Below, in pieces: positions 47,072-56,297 of a stretch of DNA of 64,000 nt. The notes below the pieces were generated by a model. The model searched no databases. It was not told where the DNA came from and saw nothing but the letters and a program-made list of their open reading frames with translations. Both the position numbers and the translations under genes were made by a program. The stretch is from the NCBI RefSeq assembly GCF_900108085.1, contig NZ_FNVR01000002.1, positions 62,001 to 126,000 of the forward strand, given 5' to 3'. Source of the DNA: Algoriphagus boritolerans DSM 17298 = JCM 18970. GTDB lineage: Bacteria; Bacteroidota; Bacteroidia; Cytophagales; Cyclobacteriaceae. Every line of letters begins with the position of its first letter. The stretch's first letter is position 1.

Positions 47072-48250
47072 AAGCGATTACTTTTCCATAAACTCGAAGA
47101 ACTGATGCCGGATTTCCCGGCTATTGCTATCCTGGGATCCAGGCAGGTTGGGAAGACTACGCTTGCGCAAAGCCTGGCGGAGCATTTTGATCAAGAGTTC
47201 ATTTACTTGGATCTGGAAAACCCATCGGACCGTTCTAAACTCGCTGAAGCGGAGCAATACTTTGACCTTCACGAAGGAAAGCTGATCATCTTGGACGAAA
47301 TCCAACGGATGCCGGATATGTTTCCTGTCCTGCGGGGACTCATCGACCGAAGAAGGAAAAAGGGATTTCGAGCCTGTCAGTTTCTGATTTTGGGTTCTGC
47401 TTCGCTGGAGCTGATACGCCAATCTTCAGAATCACTGGCTGGTCGAATCGCCTATGAAGAGCTTCCTGGCTTCACCATTTTGGAAGTCGGAGATGAGGGA
47501 AAAAACATGGAAAAGCTGTGGCTTCGCGGTGGATTTCCGGATTCATTTCTAGCGAGTTCGGACCGGGCAAGTATGACTTGGCGGCAAAACTTCATCACGA
47601 CTTATCTGGAAAGAGACATCCCTCAAATCGCACAGTTTGTGCCGACAAATCGGTTACGCAGGCTTTGGACAATGCTTGCTCATGAGCAGGGGCAAATGAT
47701 CAACTTTTCCAAGTTTGGGGCAAGTCTGGATCTGAGTTCACCGACGGTCAAATCCTACGTGGAGCTGCTGGAAGATCTTTTGCTGATCCGATCCATCCGA
47801 CCATGGATGAGTAATGTCGGGAAGCGATTGGTGAAAAGTCCGAAAGTCTATATCCGAGACTCGGGAATCGTCCATACACTTTTGCAGATCAGTTCAATGG
47901 ATAATCTACTGGCGCATCCTGTAGCAGGACTTAGCTGGGAAGGCTTGGTGATTGAGCATATCCTGTCGGTTTTGCCCAAGAATGCAGATTATGGTTTTTA
48001 CAGAACCTCTGCCGGAGCAGAGTTGGATTTGGTAGTTCAAATGGGCTCCCAACTTTGGGCCATCGAGATCAAGCGAACGCTTAGTCCCAAGCTGTCCAAG
48101 GGCTTTTCGATCGCTGCAGAAGATGTGGAAGCCACCCATCGATTCTTGGTTTATGCAGGAAAAGAAGAATTTCCGCTGTCGGAAAATGCCAATGCGATTG
48201 GGTTGATGGGAATTTTACAAAAGATTAGATTAATAGGGGGAAATGGTTAA
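47066..48250 (+). CDS. AAA_14/DUF4143 ATPase
   Basis: 394 aa. N-terminal AAA domain with Walker A GSRQVGKTT near residue 24, Walker B LIILDEIQRMP near 74 and sensor LILGSASLELI. The C-terminal DUF4143 (about 200-340) has FYRTSAGAELDLVVQMG and IEIKRTLSPKLSKGF, a pattern like restriction-type nucleases (D/E-x-K). The family is widespread, often multi-copy and horizontally moved, with no established function. Single gene with an unusual inverted-repeat promoter. Confidence 0.88.
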   Translation: MIKRLLFHKLEELMPDFPAIAILGSRQVGKTTLAQSLAEHFDQEFIYLDLENPSDRSKLAEAEQYFDLHEGKLIILDEIQRMPDMFPVLRGLIDRRRKKGFRACQFLILGSASLELIRQSSESLAGRIAYEELPGFTILEVGDEGKNMEKLWLRGGFPDSFLASSDRASMTWRQNFITTYLERDIPQIAQFVPTNRLRRLWTMLAHEQGQMINFSKFGASLDLSSPTVKSYVELLEDLLLIRSIRPWMSNVGKRLVKSPKVYIRDSGIVHTLLQISSMDNLLAHPVAGLSWEGLVIEHILSVLPKNADYGFYRTSAGAELDLVVQMGSQLWAIEIKRTLSPKLSKGFSIAAEDVEATHRFLVYAGKEEFPLSENANAIGLMGILQKIRLIGGNG

Positions 48251-48265
48251 ATGCCATTTTCCCTA
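48236..48265 (+). terminator. hairpin after the DUF4143 gene
   Basis: GGGGGAAATGG and CCATTTTCCCT pair with two G-U or weak positions across a TTAAATG loop. The stem spans the stop codon and ends where the pyrF -7 element begins. There is no T-run, so termination is uncertain. Confidence 0.35.
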
Positions 48266-48271
48266 CCTTTG
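48264..48271 (+). promoter_or_regulatory. -7 promoter element of pyrF
   Basis: TACCTTTG, 17 bp before the pyrF ATG. The -33 region is not a good match. Confidence 0.45.
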
Positions 48272-48288
48272 CCTAAATTCAAAAAAAC

Positions 48289-49104
48289 ATGACCCGAGCC
48301 GAGCTTTTCTCCCAAATCCAGAAAAAATCATCCTTTTTATGCGTCGGTCTTGACCCGGATTTGGAGAAAATTCCCGCTCATTTGTTGTCTGAACCTGATC
48401 CGATTTTTTCTTTTTGCAAGCAAATCATTGAAGAAACTGCGGACTTTGCAGTGGCCTATAAGCCCAACATTGCCTTTTTCGAAGCCTTAGGAGCTAAAGG
48501 TTGGGAGACGCTGGCGAAAGTAACTGAGCTCATTCCCAAGGATATTTTCACCATTGCCGATGCCAAGCGGGGAGATATCGGAAATACTTCCAAACTCTAC
48601 GCAAAGGCATTTTTTGAGTCCATGAATTTTGATTCGATCACTGTGGCACCTTACATGGGAAAGGATTCCGTAACGCCATTTTTGGAATTTGAGAACAAAT
48701 GGGTGATCCTATTGGCTTTGACCTCAAATATTGGTTCGCTTGATTTCCAGTTAATCGAAGACCAAAATGGCAAACCGCTATATCAGTCTGTGCTGGAAAA
48801 AAGCCAAGAATGGGGAAGTCCCGAAAACCTGATGTATGTTGTCGGAGCAACTCGAGGAGAATTGATCGGAGAAGTGCGGAAACTTGCACCTGATCATTTC
48901 TTTTTGGTGCCGGGAGTCGGTGCCCAAGGCGGTAGCCTATCGGAAGTCGCGAAATATGGAATGAACTCGACCTGTGGACTTTTGGTCAATTCAAGTCGGG
49001 GAATAATCTATGCTTCTGGTGAGAAAGACTTTGGGAAAGCTGCGAGAAAAGAAGCGCAAATGCTGCAGGAAGAGATGAAGGTGCTGTTGGAGAAGTATCT
49101 TTGA
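48289..49104 (+). CDS. pyrF: orotidine 5'-phosphate decarboxylase (type 2)
   Basis: Final step of UMP synthesis. 271 aa with the catalytic [11 protein letters not shown] (D-x-K-x-x-D), [14 protein letters not shown] at the N-terminus, [12 protein letters not shown], and VPGVGAQGG near the phosphate-binding C-terminus. Type-2 length. Followed by a perfect inverted repeat. Confidence 0.95.
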   Translation: MTRAELFSQIQKKSSFLCVGLDPDLEKIPAHLLSEPDPIFSFCKQIIEETADFAVAYKPNIAFFEALGAKGWETLAKVTELIPKDIFTIADAKRGDIGNTSKLYAKAFFESMNFDSITVAPYMGKDSVTPFLEFENKWVILLALTSNIGSLDFQLIEDQNGKPLYQSVLEKSQEWGSPENLMYVVGATRGELIGEVRKLAPDHFFLVPGVGAQGGSLSEVAKYGMNSTCGLLVNSSRGIIYASGEKDFGKAARKEAQMLQEEMKVLLEKYL

Positions 49105-49113
49105 TCTACGATT

Positions 49114-49146
49114 AACCCTCCAAGGGTTTCGAACCCTTGGAGGGTT
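49114..49146. repeat. 15-bp perfect inverted repeat, REP-like/terminator-like
   Basis: AACCCTCCAAGGGTT at 49114-49128, TCG spacer, exact reverse complement at 49132-49146. It starts 10 bp after the pyrF stop. The T-run is only three bases, so a REP-like element is as likely as a terminator. The central GGGTTTCGAACCC superficially resembles a tRNA T-arm but no tRNA surrounds it. Confidence 0.65.
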
Positions 49147-49216
49147 TGCCTAAATCAAGCCTTGACTTCTATTTCTGAATTCTCTAAATTCCATAAACTT
49201 TTAGTCTTTGGGAATT

Positions 49217-50512
49217 ATGAATTTCAAAGAGGATTTTTTACAGCTGGTCTGGAAGTATCAGTACTTCGACAAAAAATCGCTGTTGACCACAGATGGTCAG
49301 AACGTACAGATTATGAATGTTGGCTTTCACAACCAAAGCGAAGGTCCGGACTTCAGAGATGCTACAGTGGTCTTGGATGGCGTTTCCCTTCATGGACATG
49401 TGGAAGTTCACCGGCTGGCCTCTGAATGGAAGCAGCATGCCCACGGCGGCGATCCGGCATACAATTCCGTCATTCTTCACGTGGTTTGGGAAAATGATCA
49501 GGAAGTCCTACGAAATGATGGAACTCCACTTCCAACTATCGAGCTCAAAGGCAAAATCTATCTTGAAATCTGGAGAAATTATGAGCAACTGCTCGATTTC
49601 AAATCCGACCTACCCTGTGCCCATGCCTTGGGTATGGTTCCGGAAATCATTCGATTTTCGGCACTTGAAAAAGCCCTGGTGGAGCGGCTTCAGGAGAAAT
49701 CAGAAATGATATTGAAAATCCTGGATCAAACCAAAGGTGATTGGGAAGAAACTGCTTATCGTTGGCTGTTCACTTGCTTTGGATTCAAAATCAACAGTCA
49801 GCCGATGGGTGAATTGGCAGCTTTGGTTCCCTATAAAATCCTTCAAAAACACCGGACGCAGGTTTCGGCATTGGAAGCGATGCTCTTGGGTCAAGCCGGA
49901 CTTTTGCCCGAAAAAAGCGATGAACCCTACGTTCAGCATTTGATTTCTGAGTATAATTTTTATCAGAAAAAGTTCGGGTTCACCACAAACATGCTCCGTC
50001 AGCATTGGACCTTCATGGGTGCTCGGCCTACTAATTTTCCGACACTACGAATTGCGCAATTGGCAGCAATTCTTTCCAAAGCACCAAACTTGCTGCAAGC
50101 CGTGATGGAAGACAGTCGGGAATTTTCAGTTTTTAAAAAACTCCTTCAAGTTCCGCCATCCGACTATTGGAAGTATCATTATTCTTTTGCTAAGCCTACC
50201 GAAAAAATCGCCTCCAAGGGCATTTCAGGCAGTTCATTGGAGCTATTGATTATCAACTTTGTGATTCCGCTTTGGTTTGCGTACGGTCGATACTTTGAGC
50301 AGTCAGAGTGGCAGGAGCGCTGCTTTGACCTGATGCAGACGATTCCTGCAGAGAATAATTTCATCATCCGAAAGTATGGGGAGAAAGGTTGGAAAGCTGA
50401 AAATGCTTTTGACTCGCAAGGCATGATCGGTCTTTTTCGCAACTATTGTCAGCCACAGAAATGCCTTTCCTGCAAAATCGGACAAAGTCTCCTCAAGGGT
50501 CAATCCAAATGA
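49217..50512 (+). CDS. DUF2851 family protein
   Basis: 431 aa from ATG 49217 (MNFKEDFLQLVWKYQYF). The conserved DUF2851 N-terminus with NVGFHNQSEGPDFRDATV, GHVEVHRLASEWKQHAH and SVILHVVWEND is present. The C-terminus carries a Cys cluster (C-x4-C-x2-C, CQPQKCLSC) that may bind metal. Cytoplasmic; function unknown in the family. The stop codon lies within the first copy of a 29-bp direct repeat. Confidence 0.85.
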   Translation: MNFKEDFLQLVWKYQYFDKKSLLTTDGQNVQIMNVGFHNQSEGPDFRDATVVLDGVSLHGHVEVHRLASEWKQHAHGGDPAYNSVILHVVWENDQEVLRNDGTPLPTIELKGKIYLEIWRNYEQLLDFKSDLPCAHALGMVPEIIRFSALEKALVERLQEKSEMILKILDQTKGDWEETAYRWLFTCFGFKINSQPMGELAALVPYKILQKHRTQVSALEAMLLGQAGLLPEKSDEPYVQHLISEYNFYQKKFGFTTNMLRQHWTFMGARPTNFPTLRIAQLAAILSKAPNLLQAVMEDSREFSVFKKLLQVPPSDYWKYHYSFAKPTEKIASKGISGSSLELLIINFVIPLWFAYGRYFEQSEWQERCFDLMQTIPAENNFIIRKYGEKGWKAENAFDSQGMIGLFRNYCQPQKCLSCKIGQSLLKGQSK

Positions 50513-50804
50513 AGCTTTGCGTAAGCGAGACGTAGCATAGCCTAGGTCAGTGTCTCCACTGACCGAAACAAAAAATTCAACATGAAGGAATTAAGGACAT
50601 TAAGGATTTTGTTCAATCCTGAGGTTTGACTGTTTTTATTCATTGATGGCAATCATCGGTTCTTAATTTCCTAAATAACCTTAATGGTTTAAATCAAAAG
50701 GGTTAAAGACAAAAGTTCCTCATCCGATTTTTTTGAGAGATAATTATACGCTTATCCATTCGTGCTTCGCTTTCCCAATCCAAATGAAGCTTTGCGTAAG
50801 CGAG
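50501..50804. repeat. 29-bp direct repeats bounding a 246-bp intergenic segment
   Basis: 50501-50529 and 50776-50804 are identical for 29 bp. The first copy contains the DUF2851 stop codon. The second supplies the -33 TTTG of the next gene's promoter. The DNA between has no gene and contains the hairpin at 50545-50564. Confidence 0.75.
50545..50564. repeat. 8-bp hairpin, REP-like
   Basis: GGTCAGTG / CACTGACC with a TCTC loop, perfect stem and no T-tail on either strand. The form suggests a dispersed palindrome rather than a terminator. Confidence 0.5.
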
Positions 50805-50822
50805 TCATTTCCCGTACTTTTG
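50791..50822 (+). promoter_or_regulatory. promoter of the NeuD-like gene
   Basis: TTTG at 50791-50794 and TACTTTTG at 50815-50822 with a 20-bp spacer, 22 bp before the ATG. The -33 element is part of the second copy of the 29-bp direct repeat. Confidence 0.7.
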
Positions 50823-50844
50823 CAGGCCAAAACCAATAGAATTC

Positions 50845-51480
50845 ATGGACAAACCGGTGATCATTCTGGGAGCAAAAGGAATCGCTCATCCCGCACTTGA
50901 GATTTTCAACAGCAATCAAGTCATCGTCTATGGCTTTTTGGATGAGGATCAGAGCCTTTATGGAACAGAAATCAATAATATTCCGATTTTGGGAAATCCT
51001 GAAGATGAAGGTTTTTTGAAACTGATCGGGAAAAAGACGGAAGCCTTCGTTGCAGTGGACGATGTGAAATACCGCAAATTTCTTGTCGAAATGCTGGTCG
51101 AAAACCGAAAGGTCCAGCCGGTAAACGCCATTCATGAGCGTGCTTACATTTCCACAGATGCAGCTTTGGGTCACGGCAACTTTATCAATGCCAAAGTGAC
51201 CATTGGTGCCGGCGCAAAAGTGGGTAGTCATTGCATCTTCCATACCGCCGTGATCGTTGATCACAACGTAGTGATTGGTGACTTTGTCCAGATCGGTGCC
51301 GGATCGATAGTAAATGCTGATGTGACGATCGAGGAAGGGGCATTTATCGGTTCCGGAGTCACTATCGTGGCTGGTGTAACAATTGGTAAAGGCGCTCGAG
51401 TCGGCGCAGGCTCGGTCGTAATAGGTTCCGTTGGAAAAAATGAAACAGTCTTTGGGAATCCAGCGGCGAAGATTAAGTAA
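50845..51480 (+). CDS. NeuD/PglD-like sugar O/N-acyltransferase
   Basis: 211 aa. N-terminal nucleotide-sugar-binding-like fold (1-85; VIILGAKGIAHPALEI) and a C-terminal left-handed beta-helix of hexapeptide repeats (about 100-205; INAKVTIGAGAKVGSHC, GDFVQIGAGSIVNADV). The catalytic His region reads IVDHNVVIGDF. Family members acetylate sialic acid or bacillosamine precursors. No partner sugar genes are adjacent, so the substrate is unknown. Confidence 0.85.
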   Translation: MDKPVIILGAKGIAHPALEIFNSNQVIVYGFLDEDQSLYGTEINNIPILGNPEDEGFLKLIGKKTEAFVAVDDVKYRKFLVEMLVENRKVQPVNAIHERAYISTDAALGHGNFINAKVTIGAGAKVGSHCIFHTAVIVDHNVVIGDFVQIGAGSIVNADVTIEEGAFIGSGVTIVAGVTIGKGARVGAGSVVIGSVGKNETVFGNPAAKIK

Positions 51481-51666
51481 GAAGTACGATTTAAGAAACA
51501 CGAGGACTTAGTGAAATCAAAGTCATTGTTCGAGTGAAGTAGAAAAAAAATTAAGTTGAATATTGAATTCTGAATGTTGAATATCGAATGATGAAGTAAA
51601 ACATCGGTCATCCAGCATCGGACATCAAACAAATACCAAACACCCTGCCGAAACAGGGCATTAGTT

Positions 51667-52677
51667 ATGGAAACAACAACAAACAAGCCTTATAGCATCC
51701 TGCTATACTATTGCTACGCAAAAATTGATAATCCCGAGGAATATCGGGAAGAACATCACCTGTTCTGCGTCGAAAACAACATCCGTGGCCGAATCATTAT
51801 CTCTGATGAAGGGCTGAACGGTACAGTTTCTGGACTTATCGAGGACTGTGAAAAGTACATGGCTTATATCCACGCCGATCCTCGATTTGCCAAGACTGAA
51901 TTCAAAATCGACTCCTTTGACAAGCATGCGTTTACCAAAATTCATGTGCGGTACAAGCCTGAAATTGTACACTCTGCACTTCGCCACTTGGATCCAAATG
52001 TGAAAACAGGAAAGCACCTCGAGCCTGAAGAATTCAAAAAACTGAAAGATCAGGAGGATGTGGTAATCCTGGATGTTCGCTCCAATTATGAGCACGAACT
52101 CGGGCGATTTAAGAATGCGATCACGCTTGATATTGACAATTTTCGGGATTTTCCTGAGAAAGTAAAGGAGCTGGAGCACCTGAAAAACAAGAAAGTGCTA
52201 ACCTATTGCACCGGAGGAATTAAATGCGAGAAGGCCTCAGCATTCCTTTTAGAGCAAGGTTTTGAAGATGTGTATCAGCTTCATGGCGGCATCATCAAAT
52301 ACGGAATGGAAGCTGGTGGTGAAGATTTCGAGGGCAAGTGTTACGTCTTTGACAATCGAATTGCTGTAGAAGTAAACAAGGTAAACCCAACCATTATTTC
52401 TAAATGTCACGTGTGTGGCATGGCAAGTGACCGCATGGTCAACTGCGCCAATCCTACTTGCAACGAGCATCTCCCGATCTGTGAAAAATGCGGTTGGGAA
52501 CTGGACGGCGCTTGCTCTGTTGAGTGCAAAGAGAACCCCGACAAGCGACCTTACGATGGGACCGGCTATTATCAAAAAAATACCAACGGATACAATCCTT
52601 ACAAGGGTCTTCACCGTAGGCCAGAAAAGGAACTCAACAAAAAAATTCATGGAAAATCAGAAAATTCCTGCGTCTGA
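51667..52677 (+). CDS. trhO: tRNA uridine(34) hydroxylase TrhO (rhodanese family)
   Basis: Oxygen-dependent enzyme forming 5-hydroxyuridine at tRNA position 34. 336 aa: N-terminal UPF0176 domain with SDEGLNGTVSG, a rhodanese domain (about 115-215) with active Cys in TYCTGGIKCEKAS, and a C-terminal Cys-rich zinc-binding tail (CHVCGM, CANPTCNEH, CEKCGW, CSVEC). A short hairpin (CCCTG/CAGGG, 51643-51658) lies 8 bp before the ATG. Its last 29 bp overlap the next gene. Confidence 0.92.
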   Translation: METTTNKPYSILLYYCYAKIDNPEEYREEHHLFCVENNIRGRIIISDEGLNGTVSGLIEDCEKYMAYIHADPRFAKTEFKIDSFDKHAFTKIHVRYKPEIVHSALRHLDPNVKTGKHLEPEEFKKLKDQEDVVILDVRSNYEHELGRFKNAITLDIDNFRDFPEKVKELEHLKNKKVLTYCTGGIKCEKASAFLLEQGFEDVYQLHGGIIKYGMEAGGEDFEGKCYVFDNRIAVEVNKVNPTIISKCHVCGMASDRMVNCANPTCNEHLPICEKCGWELDGACSVECKENPDKRPYDGTGYYQKNTNGYNPYKGLHRRPEKELNKKIHGKSENSCV

Positions 52678-53512
52678 GTTAATCATCCATCCTGACGGGA
52701 GCATTTACCATCTGCATTTGAAGCCAGAAAATCTGGCTTCACTTGTTTTTACTGTAGGAGATCCAGACCGAGTCCATTTGGTTTCAAAGTATTTTGATCA
52801 GATTGATTTTAAGATGGGCAAGCGGGAGTTTGTCACGCATACCGGTTTGAAAAATGGCAAAAAGGTCACTTGCATAAGTACCGGAATGGGTACGGACAAT
52901 ATCGAAATCCTGATGACGGAGTTGGATGCTTTGGTTAATGTGGATTTGGAAAACCGGGAAATCAAACCTGAGAAAACAAGCCTTCAGATCATTCGAATGG
53001 GGACTTCAGGTAGCATGCAGACCGATTTGCCAGTTGGGACCTTGTTGGCATCCGAGATAGCGATCGGCATGGATACCTTGATGGTTTACTATCCAGAATT
53101 GAGGGGAGATCAAAGCTTGGCAAAGGCTATTCAGGCGGAGTTAGGCCTTTCATTTCTACCCTATCAAGCTTCTGCTTCGGTTAGTCTTATTGAAAAGCTT
53201 GACCAAAACTTTGTGAAAGGTGTAACCCTAACCTGTCCGGGATTTTATGCGCCTCAGGGGAGAGAAGTGCGATTAAAACCACGATATGATCAGATGATTG
53301 AGCGACTTTCTTCGCTAAGAATTGACGGTAAAAGACTGACCAATTTCGAAATGGAGACAGCAGGCTATTATGCCATGGGAGAACTTTTAGGTCATCAAAT
53401 TTTAAGCCTAAATGCCATCGTAGCGAATCGACCTTTGAAGCAATTTGATCCCGATGCTGATAAAACAGTGGATCGGTTGATTCAAAAAGCGCTGGAAATA
53501 TTCACCAAATGA
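52649..53512 (+). CDS. nucleoside phosphorylase (uridine phosphorylase-like)
   Basis: 287 aa from ATG 52649 (MENQKIPASELI). PNP_UDP_1 fold with FTVGDPDRVHLVSKYF, CISTGMGTDNIEILMTEL, RMGTSGSMQTDLPVGTL and FEMETAGYYAMGELLGH near the active site. Splits a nucleoside with phosphate in pyrimidine or purine salvage. It starts within the last codons of trhO (29-bp overlap), suggesting coupled translation. Confidence 0.88.
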   Translation: MENQKIPASELIIHPDGSIYHLHLKPENLASLVFTVGDPDRVHLVSKYFDQIDFKMGKREFVTHTGLKNGKKVTCISTGMGTDNIEILMTELDALVNVDLENREIKPEKTSLQIIRMGTSGSMQTDLPVGTLLASEIAIGMDTLMVYYPELRGDQSLAKAIQAELGLSFLPYQASASVSLIEKLDQNFVKGVTLTCPGFYAPQGREVRLKPRYDQMIERLSSLRIDGKRLTNFEMETAGYYAMGELLGHQILSLNAIVANRPLKQFDPDADKTVDRLIQKALEIFTK

Positions 53513-53553
53513 GTTTGTTGACTGAGCAAATTTTCGAATCGCTAAAGGATAAA

Positions 53554-53588
53554 GTAACTCCTTATTGAGAAGTTTCCGGAGGAGTTAC
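53554..53588 (+). terminator. possible terminator of trhO-phosphorylase
   Basis: GTAACTCC at 53554-53561 pairs perfectly with GGAGTTAC at 53581-53588 across a 19-nt loop. A T6 run starts about 7 nt after the stem, so termination is plausible but not clear-cut. Confidence 0.4.
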
Positions 53589-53658
53589 GGCAGGATTTTT
53601 TGAAGGGAAGGGTTTGAAATTTGCCACAAAGTCACAAAGTTTTCAATTTGAAACACTC

Positions 53659-53988
53659 TCAACTATCCAAGGACTCCAAAAGTGCTTTGATATATTGGTC
53701 GGTTACATTTTCCTTGTCTGATTTGTCAATAATTGAAAGTAGGTAGATTCGTTCTTTTTCCACTTTCACCCAAGTTATTAACCTGCCTCCCCCGCTTTTC
53801 CCCTTACCCTTGCTTTTGATCGAAAATCGGATCTTTTAGCAGTTTTTGTAAACTTCTACTCCCAATTGAGGATTTTTAAAAAGTTGATTTCCCAAAATTT
53901 CCAGATCAGATTCAATTGAGGCATATTTCTTTCTAAGCTTTTTTAGTTCTTTCAAAAAATTGGAAGTGGGAACTAGCTTATAGCTTAT
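53659..53988 (-). pseudogene. inactivated RelE/YafQ-type toxin
   Basis: On the minus strand, 109 codons read YKLVPTSNFLKELKKLRKKY then, after one in-frame TAA at 53838-53836, KIRFSIKSKGKGKSGGGRL and YLLSIIDKSDKENVTD. This matches RelE-superfamily toxins, which have a Tyr at the stop position (CYKIR). The expected ATG before SYKL also reads ATA. Two lesions and no usable start mean it is dead. It directly follows the intact DUF2683-like antitoxin. Confidence 0.75.
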
Positions 53989-54205
53989 CCATTAATTCTT
54001 TAAATGAAGAGTAACTTTTCGCATCTTTCTCTCCCGATTCGATCTTTTTAGCTTCTATAAAACCTTCAGCGATTCCATTCGCTATTTCCAAAGAATCTAT
54101 AGAAATGGAACTGGAAGACTTGAAATTTATATTAAGGGATTTCAAAAACGCCTTTATTGCTCTGGAATCTTCTGGATTTTTGGACTCAATGACGAAAGTT
54201 TCCAT
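53978..54205 (-). CDS. antitoxin of a RelE-type module (DUF2683-like)
   Basis: 75 aa starting METFVIESKNPEDSRAIKAF, with a Ser/Lys-rich C-terminus that usually wraps the toxin. Its last 11 bp overlap the 5' end of the toxin remnant, the typical antitoxin-first layout. Intact reading frame although the toxin is dead, so it may be a relic or an antitoxin against a related toxin elsewhere. Confidence 0.7.
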   Translation of the reverse strand: METFVIESKNPEDSRAIKAFLKSLNINFKSSSSISIDSLEIANGIAEGFIEAKKIESGEKDAKSYSSFKELMDKL

Positions 54206-54330
54206 AATTTCTATTCTAATTAGTTTAAGATAAGCTATTTAACGAATCTATAAAAACATAAGTTAATCCAAACCTACTTTTACCCTATTTCTTAAATTTC
54301 GATAAACCTTTGTGTCGTAGCGGCGAAACT

Positions 54331-56247
54331 TTACTCAATCCCCTCCAATTCACTCAGTTCCAACCAAGTCAGTTCCAACTCCTCAAGTTCCTTGTCAATG
54401 GTCTGAAGGCGGTTGGATTTGGTCATCAATTGGTTGACATCGGAAATTCCGGCAGCTATTTCTTCGGATATTTTAGCCTTTTCAGCCTCCAGCTTTGCCA
54501 TCGTTTCCGTCACCTTTTTGAACTCCTGCTTTTGCTTGAAGCTCGCCCTTACCCTGGGTGTAGCCTCGGACTTCTCAACTCTAGTTTCTTGCTTCTCGAT
54601 ACTCGATTCTGGAGTCTTGATACTTGTGTCTTGATACTTGCTACTAGTTTCATTCTCCTTTTCCCATTCCCTGAAATCCGTATAATTCCCCGGAAAATCA
54701 CGGATTTTTCCTTCTCCCTCAAACACAAACAAGTGCTCAACCAAGCGATCCATGAAGTATCTGTCGTGAGAGACAATGATTAGGCAGCCAGGAAAGGTGT
54801 CCAAAAATTCCTCCAGGATATTCAGCGTCATCAAATCCAGATCATTCGTAGGTTCATCCAGGATCAGGAAGTTCGGATTCTTGATCAAGACCATCAAGAG
54901 TTGAAGGCGTCTGCGCTCCCCGCCACTCATTTTGGCGATCGGGGTGAATTGCTGCTTGGGTGGAAAGCCAAACTGGGTCAAAAACTGGCTTACCGTAATC
55001 GTCTGACCCTTATCCAAAGTCACAATTTCAGCCACTTCTTTTACCACATCGATCAGGCGCTTTTCCTCATCAAATCGGTCTTCTTCCTGACGGTAATAGC
55101 CGTAAGCCGTCGTTTGACCCACAGAAATTTTACCTGAATCGGGTTGATTCAAGCCCGTGATCATTTGCAGAAAAGTCGTCTTTCCGGCACCGTTTGGCCC
55201 GACTATTCCTACACGGTCTTTCTTTCTGAATACGTAAGAAAAGTCTTTAACAAGGGTCTTATCTCCGTACGCTTTAGAGATTTTGTCGATTTCGAGAATC
55301 TTATTTCCAAGCCGCTGAGTAGAAACTGTCAGCTCAATATCCCGCTCTTCCCGCTTGGCAAAGGCTTTTTCTTTGGTTTCCTCGAAGGCATCGACACGGT
55401 ATTTGGCTTTGGTACCACGGGCTTTTGGCTGACGGCGAATCCAGTCCAACTCTTTTTTATAGAGACTTTTGGCTTTCTCGATTTCGATGTCCTCGTTTTG
55501 CATCCGCTCGGCTTTCTTGTCTAAGAAATAGCCATAATTGCCTTGATAGCGGTGGATTTTGCCCTGATCGAGTTCGAGGATTTCATTGGTGACTTTCTCC
55601 AAAAAGTATCGATCGTGAGTCACCATAAATAGTGAAAGGTTGGCCTTGGCCAAATAATCCTCCAGCCACTCGATCGTCTCCAAGTCCAAGTGGTTGGTAG
55701 GTTCATCAAGTAAAAGCAAATCAGGTTTCTCGAGGATAGCTTTTGCTAGCGCAACTCGCTTTCGCTGACCTCCTGAGAGCGTGCCAACAGGTAGATCGGT
55801 GTCATGCAGGCCAAGTTTTCCGAGCACTTCCTTCACCTGATATTCAAAATCCCAAGCTTGGAATGCATCCATTTTCTCAAAAAGGTCAGACATCTTATCC
55901 GAGTTGTCAATCCCATGCTCGGAGTCCAAAAGTGCCTTGTGATAGTCCTCGATCACCTTTAGGATTTCACTGTTGCTTTGGTCAAAGATGGTCTGATAGA
56001 TGCTCAGCGAACCCTCAAACACCGGGTTCTGATGGACGTAGGCGATTTTAACCGACTGATTGATGCCGACTTGGCCGGTGTCGGCGATTTCCTGACCCAT
56101 GATGATCTTCATCAGGGTGGACTTTCCAGCGCCGTTGATGCCGACAAGTGCTATTTTTTGACCTTGGGAAATGCCGAAGGATATATTTGAAAAAAGCTTT
56201 CGTTCCCCGAAAGCCTTACTGAGATTCTCAACTGAAAGGTAATTCAT
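54331..56247 (-). CDS. ABC-F family ATPase (Uup-like)
   Basis: 638 aa with two ABC domains in one chain and no membrane segment. Walker A GINGAGKST near 37 and GPNGAGKTT near 350; signatures LSGGQRKRVALAKAI and MSGGERRRLQLLMVL; Walker B LLLLDEPTNHLD and FLILDEPTNDLD. A linker between domains and a C-terminal coiled coil (about 560-638), typical of Uup. ABC-F proteins act on ribosomes. Single gene. Confidence 0.93.
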   Translation of the reverse strand: MNYLSVENLSKAFGERKLFSNISFGISQGQKIALVGINGAGKSTLMKIIMGQEIADTGQVGINQSVKIAYVHQNPVFEGSLSIYQTIFDQSNSEILKVIEDYHKALLDSEHGIDNSDKMSDLFEKMDAFQAWDFEYQVKEVLGKLGLHDTDLPVGTLSGGQRKRVALAKAILEKPDLLLLDEPTNHLDLETIEWLEDYLAKANLSLFMVTHDRYFLEKVTNEILELDQGKIHRYQGNYGYFLDKKAERMQNEDIEIEKAKSLYKKELDWIRRQPKARGTKAKYRVDAFEETKEKAFAKREERDIELTVSTQRLGNKILEIDKISKAYGDKTLVKDFSYVFRKKDRVGIVGPNGAGKTTFLQMITGLNQPDSGKISVGQTTAYGYYRQEEDRFDEEKRLIDVVKEVAEIVTLDKGQTITVSQFLTQFGFPPKQQFTPIAKMSGGERRRLQLLMVLIKNPNFLILDEPTNDLDLMTLNILEEFLDTFPGCLIIVSHDRYFMDRLVEHLFVFEGEGKIRDFPGNYTDFREWEKENETSSKYQDTSIKTPESSIEKQETRVEKSEATPRVRASFKQKQEFKKVTETMAKLEAEKAKISEEIAAGISDVNQLMTKSNRLQTIDKELEELELTWLELSELEGIE

Positions 56248-56297
56248 GGGGCAAAAGTAAGGGAAATAGGGCTATTCCTTGGTATTTGAAAAGAATG

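Noticed and set aside
49120..49140. GGGTTTCGAACCC resembling a tRNA T-arm
   Set aside because: It is the centre of a longer perfect inverted repeat, and no acceptor, D or anticodon arms can be folded around it.
51530..51600. GAAT/TTGAAT-rich tract upstream of trhO as a tandem repeat or CRISPR-like array
   Set aside because: Units are irregular and short, with no constant repeat and spacer pattern; it is only low-complexity intergenic DNA.
54310..54783. Plus-strand 157-aa open frame over the ABC-F C-terminus
   Set aside because: Antisense shadow of the coiled-coil region of the ABC-F gene.
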